64,000 nt of DNA from Thermosulfurimonas sp. F29. GTDB lineage: Bacteria > Desulfobacterota > Thermodesulfobacteria > Thermodesulfobacteriales > Thermodesulfobacteriaceae. Within the stretch, counting starts at the first letter, position 1, and each line of letters starts with the position of its first letter. Location of the stretch: the NCBI RefSeq assembly GCF_019688735.1, contig NZ_JAIFYA010000003.1, positions 1-64,000 of the forward strand, read 5' to 3'. A program made the translations under genes and the position numbers. Below, piece by piece: positions 19,021 through 27,265 of this stretch. Under the pieces are notes generated by a model. It did not search any database. It was not told the DNA's origin and was given only the letters and a program-made list of their open reading frames with translations.

Positions 19021-19264
19021 CCGGCCACTCCTTGAGAAAGGATATCGCCTTTTCCGAAAGGCCGAGAAGCAAAAGACTTCCCCGCACCCGGACGAGAACC
19101 AGACGATTCTTGAAGTCCAGAGGACGAATCTCCCGAATTTCTATCTCTCCGCTTCCCGCGGAAAGCCTGAGACGCCCCCGGCGCAGAAGGTAAAAGAATA
19201 CCAGAAACATTCCGAGCACCAGAAAAGTGGCCCCCAGAACCTTCAGATACACCGAAACCGGCAT
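19007..19264 (-). CDS. fliO: Flagellar assembly protein FliO
   Basis: An 85-residue protein with one N-terminal membrane segment (about 6-27) and a short cytoplasmic domain of the FliO type ([20 protein letters not shown], then [10 protein letters not shown]). FliO helps FliP assemble. The assignment rests on this pattern together with its position between fliN and fliP. Confidence 0.85.
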   Translation of the reverse strand: MPVSVYLKVLGATFLVLGMFLVFFYLLRRGRLRLSAGSGEIEIREIRPLDFKNRLVLVRVRGSLLLLGLSEKAISFLKEWPDEET

Positions 19265-19266
19265 CT

Positions 19267-19851
19267 CTATTCCCCGAGTTTTCGTATCCTCTCCTGAGGG
19301 CTCAGGATCTCGGTAAGTCGCACCCCGAAACGATCGTTCACCACCACCACCTCGCCCCGTCCCATGAGCTTCCCGTTCACATAGATCTCCACCGGCTCCC
19401 CGGCCATCTTGTTAAGCTCGATGATGGATCCCTGGGTGAGTTTGAGGAGATCATTTATGGGCATCTTGGTGCGTCCTATCTCCACCCACACCTCAAGGGG
19501 TATGTCCAGGATGAACTCAAGATCCGGATGAGGTCCTTCGGCAGGTGCCTCCTTGAACTCCTTGAGCTCCGGCTGAGCCACTTCGATGGCTTCTCCGGCC
19601 GGCGCAGCCTCCTCCGGAGAATCCTCCGAAGAGGACGCGTCACTTCCTCCTTCACCGCCGGCTTCCTTTAAGGCCTCCTCCCACATGGCCATGAGGTCCT
19701 CCTCCGAGGACCCCTCTCCGGACTTCTCTCCCGAAGCCCCCTCTCCGGCGGTCTCTTCCCCGGCCTCCGGAGTCCCGGAGGGAACCTCCGATTCCTGAGA
19801 GGCCTCCTGACCGAGATCCTCCCGGGTTTCCTCTCTAAGATCTTCACTCAT
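19267..19851 (-). CDS. fliN: Flagellar motor switch protein FliN
   Basis: A 194-residue protein. The first 110 residues are an acidic, Glu/Ser/Pro-rich extension; the SpoA domain (about 115-194) has LDIPLEVWVEIGRTKMPINDLL and the glycine-rich GEPVEIYVNGKLMGRGEVVVV. FliN forms the bottom of the C-ring and receives export cargo. It lies between fliM (11-base gap) and fliO (2-base gap). The extension makes it longer than the usual 100-140 residues. Confidence 0.94.
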   Translation of the reverse strand: MSEDLREETREDLGQEASQESEVPSGTPEAGEETAGEGASGEKSGEGSSEEDLMAMWEEALKEAGGEGGSDASSSEDSPEEAAPAGEAIEVAQPELKEFKEAPAEGPHPDLEFILDIPLEVWVEIGRTKMPINDLLKLTQGSIIELNKMAGEPVEIYVNGKLMGRGEVVVVNDRFGVRLTEILSPQERIRKLGE

Positions 19852-19862
19852 GACGAATCCTC

Positions 19863-20840
19863 CTATTCCCTGAGCTGAATAAATTCCTTCACCCTGATGG
19901 CCTTGTATTTGCGGTAAATCCCCAGTTCCCCTTTTATCTTGGGAATGTTCTCAATGGTCACGGTGAGGGGTTCGCCCGCCTTCTCCTCAAGAATCAGAAC
20001 ATCTCCGGGCTCTAGCGAGAGAAGATCTCTAATCTTTATACCGGCATGCCCGAGATAGCCCCTGAGTTCCACCTCCGTGGAAAAAATTATCTCCTCGAGT
20101 TGCTTCTGCCAGTAGGGATCCGTGGTTTCCTCCACCTGATAGGGGGCGTAAAGCTTGCTCTTGATGGGCTGAAGGGTGCCGAAGGAATAACAGAAGGCGA
20201 TCTTTCCGGTGATGCCCTCGATGTCCACCTCGAAGTTACACACCACCACGATCTCTTCCGGCTGGAGGACCCGGGCGAATTGGGGATTGACCTCCCCGCG
20301 CACATACTTGCACCTGATGGGCTGAATCCCCTTCCAGGCCCGCTCGAGCTCCTGAAATATGTGATCCACCACCCGCCGGATGAGGCGCTGTTCGATGGTG
20401 GTAAACTCCCGCCCCTCCACCTTGATGAGCTTTCGTTCCCCTCCACCCAGGAAGCGTTCCACGAAGGCGAAGACCAGAGGAGCGTCGATCACCAGCAGGG
20501 CCTGCCCGCGCAGGGGTTCCAGACGGAAGATGTGAATGGAGGTGGGCACCGGGATGCGATTCAGAAAGTCGCGAAATCTTTCCATCTGGATGGGTTCGCT
20601 GTTTACCTCCACGATCTCCCGAAGAAGGGTGGAAAAGCCCATCCGGAGCCCCCGGGCCAGGTGTTCGTTGATGACCTCGAAACCGGGGATCTTGATCCGG
20701 GTTGAGACCGCATAGTGTCGAAAGTCGAAGGGACGAACCCCCTCCTCCTTGGGAGGCTCGGGGGTGGTGTCCACCGCCCCGCCCTCGAGGCCGGCCAGAA
20801 GGGCGTCTATCTCTTCCTGGGTGAGAACCTTGTCCATCAC
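19863..20840 (-). CDS. fliM: Flagellar motor switch protein FliM
   Basis: A 325-residue protein of full length. N-terminal LTQEEIDALLAGL is the CheY-binding helix, followed by the middle CheC-like domain (VRPFDFRHYAV to about 230) and a C-terminal SpoA domain (EVELRGYLGHAGIKIRDLLSL). FliM couples CheY-P to rotor direction. It overlaps fliL by four bases. The kept CheY-binding helix suggests a working chemotaxis switch. Confidence 0.96.
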   Translation of the reverse strand: MMDKVLTQEEIDALLAGLEGGAVDTTPEPPKEEGVRPFDFRHYAVSTRIKIPGFEVINEHLARGLRMGFSTLLREIVEVNSEPIQMERFRDFLNRIPVPTSIHIFRLEPLRGQALLVIDAPLVFAFVERFLGGGERKLIKVEGREFTTIEQRLIRRVVDHIFQELERAWKGIQPIRCKYVRGEVNPQFARVLQPEEIVVVCNFEVDIEGITGKIAFCYSFGTLQPIKSKLYAPYQVEETTDPYWQKQLEEIIFSTEVELRGYLGHAGIKIRDLLSLEPGDVLILEEKAGEPLTVTIENIPKIKGELGIYRKYKAIRVKEFIQLRE

Positions 20841-21304
20841 TGCACCACGAATTGGGTGAAGTAAACCCCCCGGACCGTACCGGGCCCGAGGAGCTGATTG
20901 AGCTTGTTCATTATCTCGAAACGAAGCTCGGACTTGCCCTCCGGGGCCAGGACCTCCTCCACCGTCTTCGAGGAAAGGACCATAATAATGGTGTCGTTGA
21001 TCTGGGGAATGCGGTTGTTGGCCTCGGAAAGGACCTTTTCGTCCTTAAGCTCCAGGGCGATCTTCACCCGAAGGTACCGGCGTCCGGTGGGATCGGCCAG
21101 ATTCACCACGAAGGGATTGAGCTGTAAAAAGGGACCCACCTCCGGCTCCTGGGGTTGAGCCTCCTGCTGCGTCTCCTCCGGCGGAGGGGCCGGTTTGGAA
21201 AAAAGCAGAAAGTAAGCCGCCACCCCGGCCCCCACCAGAAGCACCACCCCTATAACGATAAAAATAAGTAACTTCTTGCCCCCGCCTTTCTTCTCCTCAG
21301 CCAT
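20837..21304 (-). CDS. fliL: Flagellar basal body protein FliL
   Basis: About 155 residues. A lysine-rich cytoplasmic tip, one membrane segment (about 12-33, LLIFIVIGVVLLVGAGVAAYFLL), and the FliL domain (about 60-155) with YLRVKIALELKDEKVL and the C-terminal GVYFTQFVVQ. It controls stator engagement. I placed the start at the ATG at 21304, six bases after a GGGAGG ribosome site; TTG and GTG codons just upstream are alternatives. It heads the motility block. Confidence 0.93.
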   Translation of the reverse strand: MAEEKKGGGKKLLIFIVIGVVLLVGAGVAAYFLLFSKPAPPPEETQQEAQPQEPEVGPFLQLNPFVVNLADPTGRRYLRVKIALELKDEKVLSEANNRIPQINDTIIMVLSSKTVEEVLAPEGKSELRFEIMNKLNQLLGPGTVRGVYFTQFVVQ

Positions 21305-21330
21305 CACCAACCTCCCTGGTTTTGAATTTA

Positions 21331-21346
21331 TGCAAACCTCATACCA
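21331..21346 (-). promoter_or_regulatory. Candidate sigma54 (-24/-12) promoter for the fliL motility block
   Basis: On the minus strand the bases read TGGTATGAGGTTTGCA. This fits the sigma54 consensus TGGCACG-N4-TTGCW with the essential GG and GC at correct spacing and two mismatches. Predicted transcription start is about 21320, giving a leader of about 16 bases that contains the GGGAGG site of fliL. Sigma54 control of early flagellar genes is common. Confidence 0.6.
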
Positions 21347-21361
21347 AACCCCATCGGGCCT

Positions 21362-21886
21362 CTAAGGGGCCCGTCTTTCCCTCTTCTGCGTCAAAAAAAC
21401 GACAGAGGTGTCAGAAGACCCCCGGAAAGGCAAGGCCTTCTCGTGGTCGAGGAGGAATTCCTTCCAGTCCCTTCCCGCGGAAAATCCCCCGAGGTTCTTC
21501 TTTCCCACTATCCGGTGGCAGGGGAAGAGGAGAGGGAGGGGATTGGCGGCCAGGATCCTCCCCACGGCCCGGGCCGCCCCGGGCCGCCCCGCCTCCGCGG
21601 CCAGCCATCCGTAGGTGCGCACCTCTCCCCGGGGAATTTTGCGAAGGATCTCCAGACACCGGCGAAAAAAAGGAGATCCCTCCAGGAGGTAAGGACAGTC
21701 CGGATAGTCCCGGTGCCCCTCGAAATAGGCCTCAAACTCCCGGCGAAAGGGCGTGAGAAGGCCCCCCGGGGCCCGGGGAATCCCCTCAAAGTCCGCCCCT
21801 CCCAGAATAACGCGGCGGAGAACTCCGTTCTCAAAAAGAAGGGTAATCCTGCGGCCCCGGAATTCCAGATCGGCACAACAGCGCAT
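21362..21886 (-). CDS. ogt: Methylated-DNA--protein-cysteine methyltransferase
   Basis: A 174-residue Ogt/MGMT-type suicide repair protein. The active site PCHR is at residues 122-125 (acceptor Cys123), preceded by VRTYGWLAAEAGRPGAARAVG and followed by NLGGFSAG, all family hallmarks. It removes alkyl groups from O6-alkylguanine in DNA. It diverges from the macrodomain gene; a TATAAT lies on its strand a few bases upstream of the ATG. The C-terminal 20 residues are unusual for the family. Confidence 0.93.
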   Translation of the reverse strand: MRCCADLEFRGRRITLLFENGVLRRVILGGADFEGIPRAPGGLLTPFRREFEAYFEGHRDYPDCPYLLEGSPFFRRCLEILRKIPRGEVRTYGWLAAEAGRPGAARAVGRILAANPLPLLFPCHRIVGKKNLGGFSAGRDWKEFLLDHEKALPFRGSSDTSVVFLTQKRERRAP

Positions 21887-21927
21887 TCGAATTATATTAT
21901 AAACAAAATTTTTCGGGAGGTGGGGGT

Positions 21928-22494
21928 ATGGGCGTAAGGATACGGTTAGGGGAAAAGGTACTGGAGCTCGTCCAGGGGGACATTACCGAGCAGGACACCG
22001 AGGCCATCGTAAACGCTGCCAACGAACGGCTGATTCCCGGCGGAGGGGTGGACGGAGCCATCCATCGCAAGGGAGGGCCGAGCATCGCCGAGGAAGCCCG
22101 GAAGATAGGGCATTGTCCCACCGGGGGTGCGGTGGTCACCGGAGCCGGGCGTCTGAAGGCCCGCTATGTGATCCACGCGGTGGGACCCGTTTATCGGGAT
22201 GGACGAAGCGGAGAACCGGAGCTTCTCGAAAGCGCCTATCGGGAATCCCTCAGGAGGGCCCTGGAGCTGGGGCTCGATTCAGTGGCCTTTCCCTCCCTTT
22301 CCACCGGGGCCTACGGTTATCCACTTGAGGAGGCCGCCCCCATCGCCCTGCGGACCATAGCGGAGTTTCTCAAAGAGAACGAAAAGCCCCGTTTGGTGCG
22401 GATGGTGCTCTGGGGAGAGAAGGCCTTTTCCGCCTACAAGGAGGCCCTCGCCCGCCTTGCGGAAACCGAGGGGGGTTCCATCGAGGAATTTTAG
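21928..22494 (+). CDS. Macrodomain protein, probable O-acetyl-ADP-ribose deacetylase
   Basis: A 188-residue single macrodomain of the MacroD type. It contains VNAANERLIPGGGVDGAIHR, the catalytic-loop Asp/Asn, the GGAVVTGAGRL loop and SLSTGAYGYPLEEAA for ADP-ribose binding. Such enzymes hydrolyse O-acetyl-ADP-ribose or remove ADP-ribose from proteins. The ATG follows a clear GGGAGG site. It ends four bases into the tail of the J-domain gene, which is convergent. The neighbouring DNA repair gene is divergent and gives no firm clue to a shared role. Confidence 0.9.
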   Translation: MGVRIRLGEKVLELVQGDITEQDTEAIVNAANERLIPGGGVDGAIHRKGGPSIAEEARKIGHCPTGGAVVTGAGRLKARYVIHAVGPVYRDGRSGEPELLESAYRESLRRALELGLDSVAFPSLSTGAYGYPLEEAAPIALRTIAEFLKENEKPRLVRMVLWGEKAFSAYKEALARLAETEGGSIEEF

Positions 22495-23477
22495 AATCTG
22501 CGGCGGTAGCCCAGGGCCTCCATGAGTTCCTCGAAGATGCGCCGCAGGAGGATGAAGGCCTCCTTGCTTCCGCCGCGATCGGGATGAAGTTCCTTGGCCC
22601 GCTCCCGGAAGAGGCGCAGAAGCTCCCTTCGGCCCATTTTTTCTAAAGCCTCCGGGGAAAGCCCGAAGTAACGGGCCGCTCGAACCAGGACCTCCCGGCG
22701 GGCCCAGCGCCCGCTCCGGCTTTCCTCAAAAAAGCGTCTCTGGGCCTCGGTGGTGTCGAAGTAGAGAATCACATAACGGGAAAGATAGTCCCGCAGGACC
22801 TCCTCCTCGGAAAGCCCCATGCGGTAGGATTCGTCCCGGGCCGTCTCACACAGGGCCCGCAGAAAGGCCTCGTCGAGATCTTTCTGAAGACGGGCCTCGG
22901 GAAAATAACGGGTAAGAGCCCCGGGGAAGTAATCCCAGAGGGCGAAGGCGTGATAGATGTAGCTCACCACCTCCCGGGGACGCAATCTGTCCTCGTAGTC
23001 CCAGAGGAGCTGTTCGATCTCGTCCCGGCTTTTCTCCAGGAGTTGGTTCAGGAAGGGGAGGGGCTTTCGCAGCACAAGTTCCGAACGCCCGGACCCGAGC
23101 TTGAGAAAGACGAGCCTGCGGCAATCGAAGGGATGCAGGGTGGCCTGAAGACGCAACTGTTCCCTGCGACTGAAGCGCGGAGCACGAGGGCGGGAACGAT
23201 CCACATAGGGGCGAAGATACTCCCGGATTTCCGGTTTCACGAACCGGAAAAAGATCCGCTCCAGTTCCCACTGGTCGGTCTCCACCCCCAGGTCTCGAAG
23301 GGTCTCCTCCAGCTCCTCGGATACATAAAAGGCCTTGCCACCGGGGTAGCGAAGGTAAGCCGAAGGATCTTCCCCCAGGCAGAGGAGATCCCGCGCCTCC
23401 CAGCAAGCTCCTTTCTTTACGGAAACGCGAAGATAATAACGATAACCCTTTGCGGTACGCTTACGGGCGAGATACAA
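22491..23477 (-). CDS. Conserved protein with a C-terminal J domain
   Basis: A 328-residue protein. The first 260 residues have no domain I can name; the beginning (MYLARKRTAKGYRYYLRVSV, then CLGEDPSAYLRYPGGKAFYV) resembles J-domain proteins found in sulfate-reducing deltaproteobacteria. Residues about 268-325 form a J domain with HPDRGG and a final helix. Placing the J domain at the C-terminus is unusual compared with DnaJ. Partner Hsp70 and client are unknown. It is downstream of the ferredoxin terminator and so probably has its own promoter. Confidence 0.75.
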   Translation of the reverse strand: MYLARKRTAKGYRYYLRVSVKKGACWEARDLLCLGEDPSAYLRYPGGKAFYVSEELEETLRDLGVETDQWELERIFFRFVKPEIREYLRPYVDRSRPRAPRFSRREQLRLQATLHPFDCRRLVFLKLGSGRSELVLRKPLPFLNQLLEKSRDEIEQLLWDYEDRLRPREVVSYIYHAFALWDYFPGALTRYFPEARLQKDLDEAFLRALCETARDESYRMGLSEEEVLRDYLSRYVILYFDTTEAQRRFFEESRSGRWARREVLVRAARYFGLSPEALEKMGRRELLRLFRERAKELHPDRGGSKEAFILLRRIFEELMEALGYRRRF

Positions 23478-23494
23478 ATCAGGGTTTCAAATTC

Positions 23495-23523
23495 AAAAAT
23501 TAACCGGGGGGCCTGCGCCCCCC
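23495..23523 (-). terminator. Terminator-like hairpin after the ferredoxin gene
   Basis: On the minus strand a perfect 7-bp stem GGGGGGC/GCCCCCC with a four-base loop follows the ferredoxin stop codon and is followed by a T-rich run (TTAATTTTTG). It probably ends the dsrN-ferredoxin transcript. Confidence 0.6.
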
Positions 23524-23531
23524 GCAGTTTT

Positions 23532-23720
23532 CTAGACCTCCTGCACGGTGATGGAGCCCGTGGGACACACCTCCACACAGGTCTCACACCCCAGGCAGTC
23601 CTCCGGCCGGGCCACCACGGGCTTGCCGTCCTCACCCTCGTCGTAGACCTGGGCCGGACAGGCGTTGATGCACTCCTGATCCGCATCACAGGTGTCGTAG
23701 TTGATGGTGATCTCGAACAT
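23532..23720 (-). CDS. Ferredoxin with one [4Fe-4S] site and one Asp-substituted cluster site
   Basis: A 62-residue ferredoxin. The second site is canonical, CLGCETCVEVCP. The first site reads C11-x2-D14-x2-C17-x3-C21-P, with Asp in place of the second Cys. In Pyrococcus furiosus ferredoxin and Desulfovibrio africanus ferredoxin III an Asp here gives a cluster that can interconvert between 3Fe and 4Fe forms; that is family knowledge, not shown here. The ATG at 23720 follows a strong GGAGG site. It lies downstream of dsrN, the same arrangement as in dsr loci of sulfate reducers. Confidence 0.88.
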   Translation of the reverse strand: MFEITINYDTCDADQECINACPAQVYDEGEDGKPVVARPEDCLGCETCVEVCPTGSITVQEV

Positions 23721-23736
23721 AACCAACCTCCTTCCT

Positions 23737-25176
23737 TTAGATTTTAAAATTGGATTTACCCACCCCTCCGCTGAGGGAGAGGGTCCTGCCCCAGGCTCCA
23801 GCAGAGCTTTTCCCCCGCAGGACCTTCACCATCCCCTCCAGCCACAGGGGAGTTGCCACCGCATGGACATGAGTATAAGTGCCGAAAATCCTTTTGTAAA
23901 CCGCTCCGTCACATCGCCCGTCGAAACCGAAACCCCGCTCCACCTCCAGCACCAGCCGCACTCTCCCGGGATCCTTTATACGGGGAAGAGAATAGTGAAA
24001 TTCATGCCCATGAATGAGAGCCCCCACCGGATAGAAGGGGTTTTCCTCCCGCACCCGCACCACCGTGTACCCGTGTCCCACGGGCCTCTCGCGGACCTCA
24101 AAATCAATGGGAAGCAACCCGCACATGGGAAAGCTCCGCCCCTTCCAGGAGACCGTCTCCCCTAGATACATCAGTCCTCCGCACTCCGCATAGATGGGCA
24201 GTCCCTCCTCTCCGGCCTCGCGCAGATCCCGGAGAAAGGAACGATTTTCGGAAAGGGCCTCGGCCTGCGTTTCCGGGAACCCTCCACCTATGTAAAGGGC
24301 ATGAATCTCGGGCAAACGCGCATCCCGCAGGGCGTCGAGATAGACCAGCTTTGCCCCCAGAACTTCCAGGGCCTCAAGATTTTCCGGATAATAAAACTGA
24401 AAGGCCCGATCCCGCAAAACACCGATGCGCATTCCGGAAAGCTCGGAGGAGGCTTCCCACAGACCCTCCCCGGATATATTCAGGGGAGAGGCATCTCCGG
24501 CAATCTCCAGAACCCTATCCAGATCCAGGTTTTCCAGAAGGACCTCCTCCAGCATTCCGAAAAGCTCCTCCTCGGCCCGGAATTCCTGCCAGGGCACCAG
24601 ACCTAGATGTCTTTCCGGAAAAGGGAACCGGAGTCTGGGTAGAGCTCCCAAAACGGGTACCCCGGTGTAGTGTTCGATGGATCGGGTGATGATGGTTTCG
24701 TGTCGGACCCGGGCCACGCGGTTGAGCACCACTCCGCGTAAAACCACCCCCTCTTCAAAACTCTGGAATCCGTGAACCAGAGCCGCGAGACTCCGCGTAA
24801 CCTTGGTACAATCCAGAACCAGGATCACCGGAGCTCGAAGGAGACGGGCCAGACGGGCGGTACTGCACGAGCCCTCGAGATCCACTCCGTCGAATAGTCC
24901 CCGGTTGCCCTCCACCACCGCCAGATCCGCTCCCCGTGCCCCCACCGAAAAGAGCCTCAGAATCTGGCGGTCCGTCATGAGGAAGGGATCCAGGTTCCGA
25001 CAGGGATGCCCGGATGCCCGAGAAAGCCAGCCGGCGTCGATGTAATCCGGCCCTTTCTTGAAGGGAGCCACACGATACCCCCTCCGGGATAAGACCCGGA
25101 GGAGACCGAGGGTGAGAAGGGTCTTTCCCGCTCCCCCCTTCTGGGCCGATATGACAAGGCGTGGAATCGAAATCAT
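23737..25176 (-). CDS. dsrN: DsrN/CbiA-type amidase (siroheme or cobyrinate a,c-diamide synthase)
   Basis: About 479 residues. An N-terminal dethiobiotin-synthetase-like ATPase domain has the P-loop SAQKGGAGKT; the C-terminal glutamine amidotransferase domain has nucleophile Cys in YAECGGLMYL and His in HGHEFHYS. Homologues amidate cobyrinate (CbiA) or siroheme (DsrN). The position beside the dsr genes and the following ferredoxin, as in Desulfovibrio, favours DsrN, which makes siroheme amide for dissimilatory sulfite reductase; this is inferred from context, and no cobalamin genes are nearby. I prefer the ATG at 25176, six bases after AGGA, to a TTG 39 bases upstream. Confidence 0.82.
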   Translation of the reverse strand: MISIPRLVISAQKGGAGKTLLTLGLLRVLSRRGYRVAPFKKGPDYIDAGWLSRASGHPCRNLDPFLMTDRQILRLFSVGARGADLAVVEGNRGLFDGVDLEGSCSTARLARLLRAPVILVLDCTKVTRSLAALVHGFQSFEEGVVLRGVVLNRVARVRHETIITRSIEHYTGVPVLGALPRLRFPFPERHLGLVPWQEFRAEEELFGMLEEVLLENLDLDRVLEIAGDASPLNISGEGLWEASSELSGMRIGVLRDRAFQFYYPENLEALEVLGAKLVYLDALRDARLPEIHALYIGGGFPETQAEALSENRSFLRDLREAGEEGLPIYAECGGLMYLGETVSWKGRSFPMCGLLPIDFEVRERPVGHGYTVVRVREENPFYPVGALIHGHEFHYSLPRIKDPGRVRLVLEVERGFGFDGRCDGAVYKRIFGTYTHVHAVATPLWLEGMVKVLRGKSSAGAWGRTLSLSGGVGKSNFKI

Positions 25177-25186
25177 AATCGGTCCT

Positions 25187-25215
25187 ACTTTAGCTTCAAA
25201 TCTTCCCGAAGGCAA
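25187..25215 (-). promoter_or_regulatory. Candidate promoter of dsrN-ferredoxin
   Basis: TTGCCT and TAAAGT hexamers on the minus strand are separated by 17 bases, directly after the dsrP terminator. The predicted start of transcription is about four bases before the dsrN ATG. Confidence 0.4.
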
Positions 25216-25250
25216 AAATAAAAAAGCCCGGAGATCCTTCCTCTCCGGGC
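25216..25250 (-). terminator. Rho-independent terminator after dsrP
   Basis: A perfect 9-bp stem, GCCCGGAGA paired with TCTCCGGGC, with a seven-base loop is followed on the minus strand by a T run. It lies 33 bases past the dsrP stop and should end the dsrMKJOP transcript before dsrN. Confidence 0.85.
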
Positions 25251-25282
25251 ATAAAAGATTCTGAACATTGATTATTCAAAAT

Positions 25283-26440
25283 CTAGGCAGCACGAGCTTC
25301 CTTTACGGCCACGGCAATCTTGAAAAGCACGGTCATAATCAGAAAACCAACCGCCCAGATACCCAGCGAGATTAAAAGCTCTGGTACCGTGGGACGATAG
25401 GGAGTAACGGTCTCAAAAGGAGTGGGGGTAAAACCACCCGTAAGAAGCCCGATACCCTTGTCAATCCAGGCCCCGATAAAAAGCATGATACAGGCCAGAA
25501 CCAGGGTATTTATGTTCTTACGGGTCGCCGGGATTACGAGCAGTAGAGCCGCCCCCGCCATTAGCAGCCAGGCCATCCACATGAAAATCACCCACTCCGC
25601 ATGCCCCTCAAGTCCTCTAAAGAGATAAATGAGGGAGGCCTTATGTCCCGGAATGTTACTGTAAAAAGCGGTGAAGAGCTCACAACCGAAGAAGAAGATA
25701 TTGGCCAGAAGGGCATAGGTGATGATCTTACTCAGGGTATCGATGGCCATGGGATCCACACGAAAACGGGAGACCTTCTGAGCAATGAGAAGGGCAATGA
25801 GAAGAAGAGCCGGACCCGAACAGAAAGCCGAAGCCAGAAACCGGGGAGCCATAATGGCCGTAAGCCAGAAGTGTCTTCCGGGAAGACCGGCGTACAGAAA
25901 AGCCGTAACCGTGTGGATGCTAAACGCCCAGGGAATAGAAAGGTATATGAAGGGCACCACCCAACGGGGATACTTCACCCCCTTGTACTCCCCGTGAAGA
26001 GCCGCCCACCCGCAAATCACATTGAGCGCCAGGTACCCGTTAAGAACGATCATGTCATAAAAGAGCATGGAATGAGGAGTGGGATGGAGCAGGACATTAA
26101 AGAGCCGGTGCGTCTGTCCGATGTCCACAATAATGAAGAGAAGACACATAATTACCGCGGCGATGGCCAGAAACTCGCCGAAGACCGTAACCGGCCCGAA
26201 AACTTTATGATTATGAAGATAGTAAGGGAGCACCACCATCACTCCCGAGGCCGCCACCCCCACCAGAAAGGTAAACTGAGCCACATAAAACCCCCAGGAC
26301 ACATCCCGGCTCATCCCGGTGATACCCAGACCGTACTGGAGCTGGGCCAGAAAGGCCAGAAACCCTATAAGAATAAGTACCCCCAGAAAGGCCAGCCACA
26401 ACCAGTATTTTCTGCTCCCTACCAAAGCCTTTTCAAACAT
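25283..26440 (-). CDS. dsrP: Sulfite reduction complex membrane subunit DsrP (NrfD family)
   Basis: A 385-residue polytopic protein with about ten membrane helices, of the NrfD/PsrC family. Residues such as RDVSWGFYVAQFTFLVG and the HxxH-like loop TPHSMLFYD fit DsrP. It exchanges electrons between quinones and the periplasmic partners DsrJ and DsrO. It is the last gene of the dsrMKJOP operon, 27 bases after dsrO and just ahead of a strong terminator. Confidence 0.95.
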   Translation of the reverse strand: MFEKALVGSRKYWLWLAFLGVLILIGFLAFLAQLQYGLGITGMSRDVSWGFYVAQFTFLVGVAASGVMVVLPYYLHNHKVFGPVTVFGEFLAIAAVIMCLLFIIVDIGQTHRLFNVLLHPTPHSMLFYDMIVLNGYLALNVICGWAALHGEYKGVKYPRWVVPFIYLSIPWAFSIHTVTAFLYAGLPGRHFWLTAIMAPRFLASAFCSGPALLLIALLIAQKVSRFRVDPMAIDTLSKIITYALLANIFFFGCELFTAFYSNIPGHKASLIYLFRGLEGHAEWVIFMWMAWLLMAGAALLLVIPATRKNINTLVLACIMLFIGAWIDKGIGLLTGGFTPTPFETVTPYRPTVPELLISLGIWAVGFLIMTVLFKIAVAVKEARAA

Positions 26441-26467
26441 GGCTCACCCCTCGCTTTATTTTTCTTT

Positions 26468-27235
26468 TTAACCGATCAGGTAAAACACCGAAGGCCCGGT
26501 GCCAAGTTCAGCCTTACGGCGAATGGAAAACCTCGACCGGAGCAACCGGCTTATCTCGGAATTCTCGTCCTCAAGATCTCCGAAGATCAGCGCCTTGTGC
26601 TTGCAGGCCTCCACGCACGCCGGAATCTGCCCCTTCTCCAGCCTTTCGTAACAGAAGAGACACTTCTCCACCACACCCTTCATCCGGGTGGGAAACTCCG
26701 GATTGAAGTGCTCGATGTAGGGTCGGGGGTCCACCCAGTTGAAACTCCGGGCCCCGAAGGGACAGGCCGCCATACAGAACCGGCAACCAATGCAACGGTG
26801 ATAATCCATCATCACGATACCGTCTTCCCGCTTGAAGGTCGCCTGGGTGGGACACACCCGCACGCAGGGAGGATGTTCACAGTGGTTACAGAGCAGAAGA
26901 AAGGGTTTATGCGCAAGCAGGATATTGTTAAATTCATTGGGTTTGTCCGGAAATACATGCTCGAATTCATCCTTCCAGATCCACTTCACCTCCCGCTTGC
27001 GATCCGGGATGTGCGGAACATTGTGAATGTAATGACAGGCCTTTATACAGTCATTACACTCGGGATGTTCCCAGCACTTCTTTATATCAATGGCCATTCC
27101 CCACCGCCTGGCCGTAAGCGCACCCGGGGGTGGCGTATATGCCTTGGCCTTCACCTCCCGGTTGAAAAATCCCGGCACCCCCCCGGCCAGAGTCGCCGAA
27201 ATCGCCGCCAGCTTCAAAAATTTTCTTCTGTCCAT
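26468..27235 (-). CDS. dsrO: Periplasmic iron-sulfur protein DsrO
   Basis: A 255-residue ferredoxin-like protein. The N-terminus DRRKFLKLAAISATLAGG is a twin-arginine-type signal. Cysteine clusters follow: CWEHPECNDCIKACH, CNHCEHPPCVRVCP, CIGCRFCMAACP and CLFCYERLEKG...CVEAC, as expected for up to four [4Fe-4S] centres. DsrO passes electrons between DsrJ and DsrP on the periplasmic side. It is 30 bases downstream of dsrJ. Confidence 0.95.
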   Translation of the reverse strand: MDRRKFLKLAAISATLAGGVPGFFNREVKAKAYTPPPGALTARRWGMAIDIKKCWEHPECNDCIKACHYIHNVPHIPDRKREVKWIWKDEFEHVFPDKPNEFNNILLAHKPFLLLCNHCEHPPCVRVCPTQATFKREDGIVMMDYHRCIGCRFCMAACPFGARSFNWVDPRPYIEHFNPEFPTRMKGVVEKCLFCYERLEKGQIPACVEACKHKALIFGDLEDENSEISRLLRSRFSIRRKAELGTGPSVFYLIG

Positions 27236-27265
27236 TGTCTCCTTGCCTCCTACGTGAATTCTGCT

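Noticed and set aside
21362-22494. Ogt and macrodomain genes as a DNA repair or defence pair
   Set aside because: They are divergent single genes of ordinary families with no further partner.
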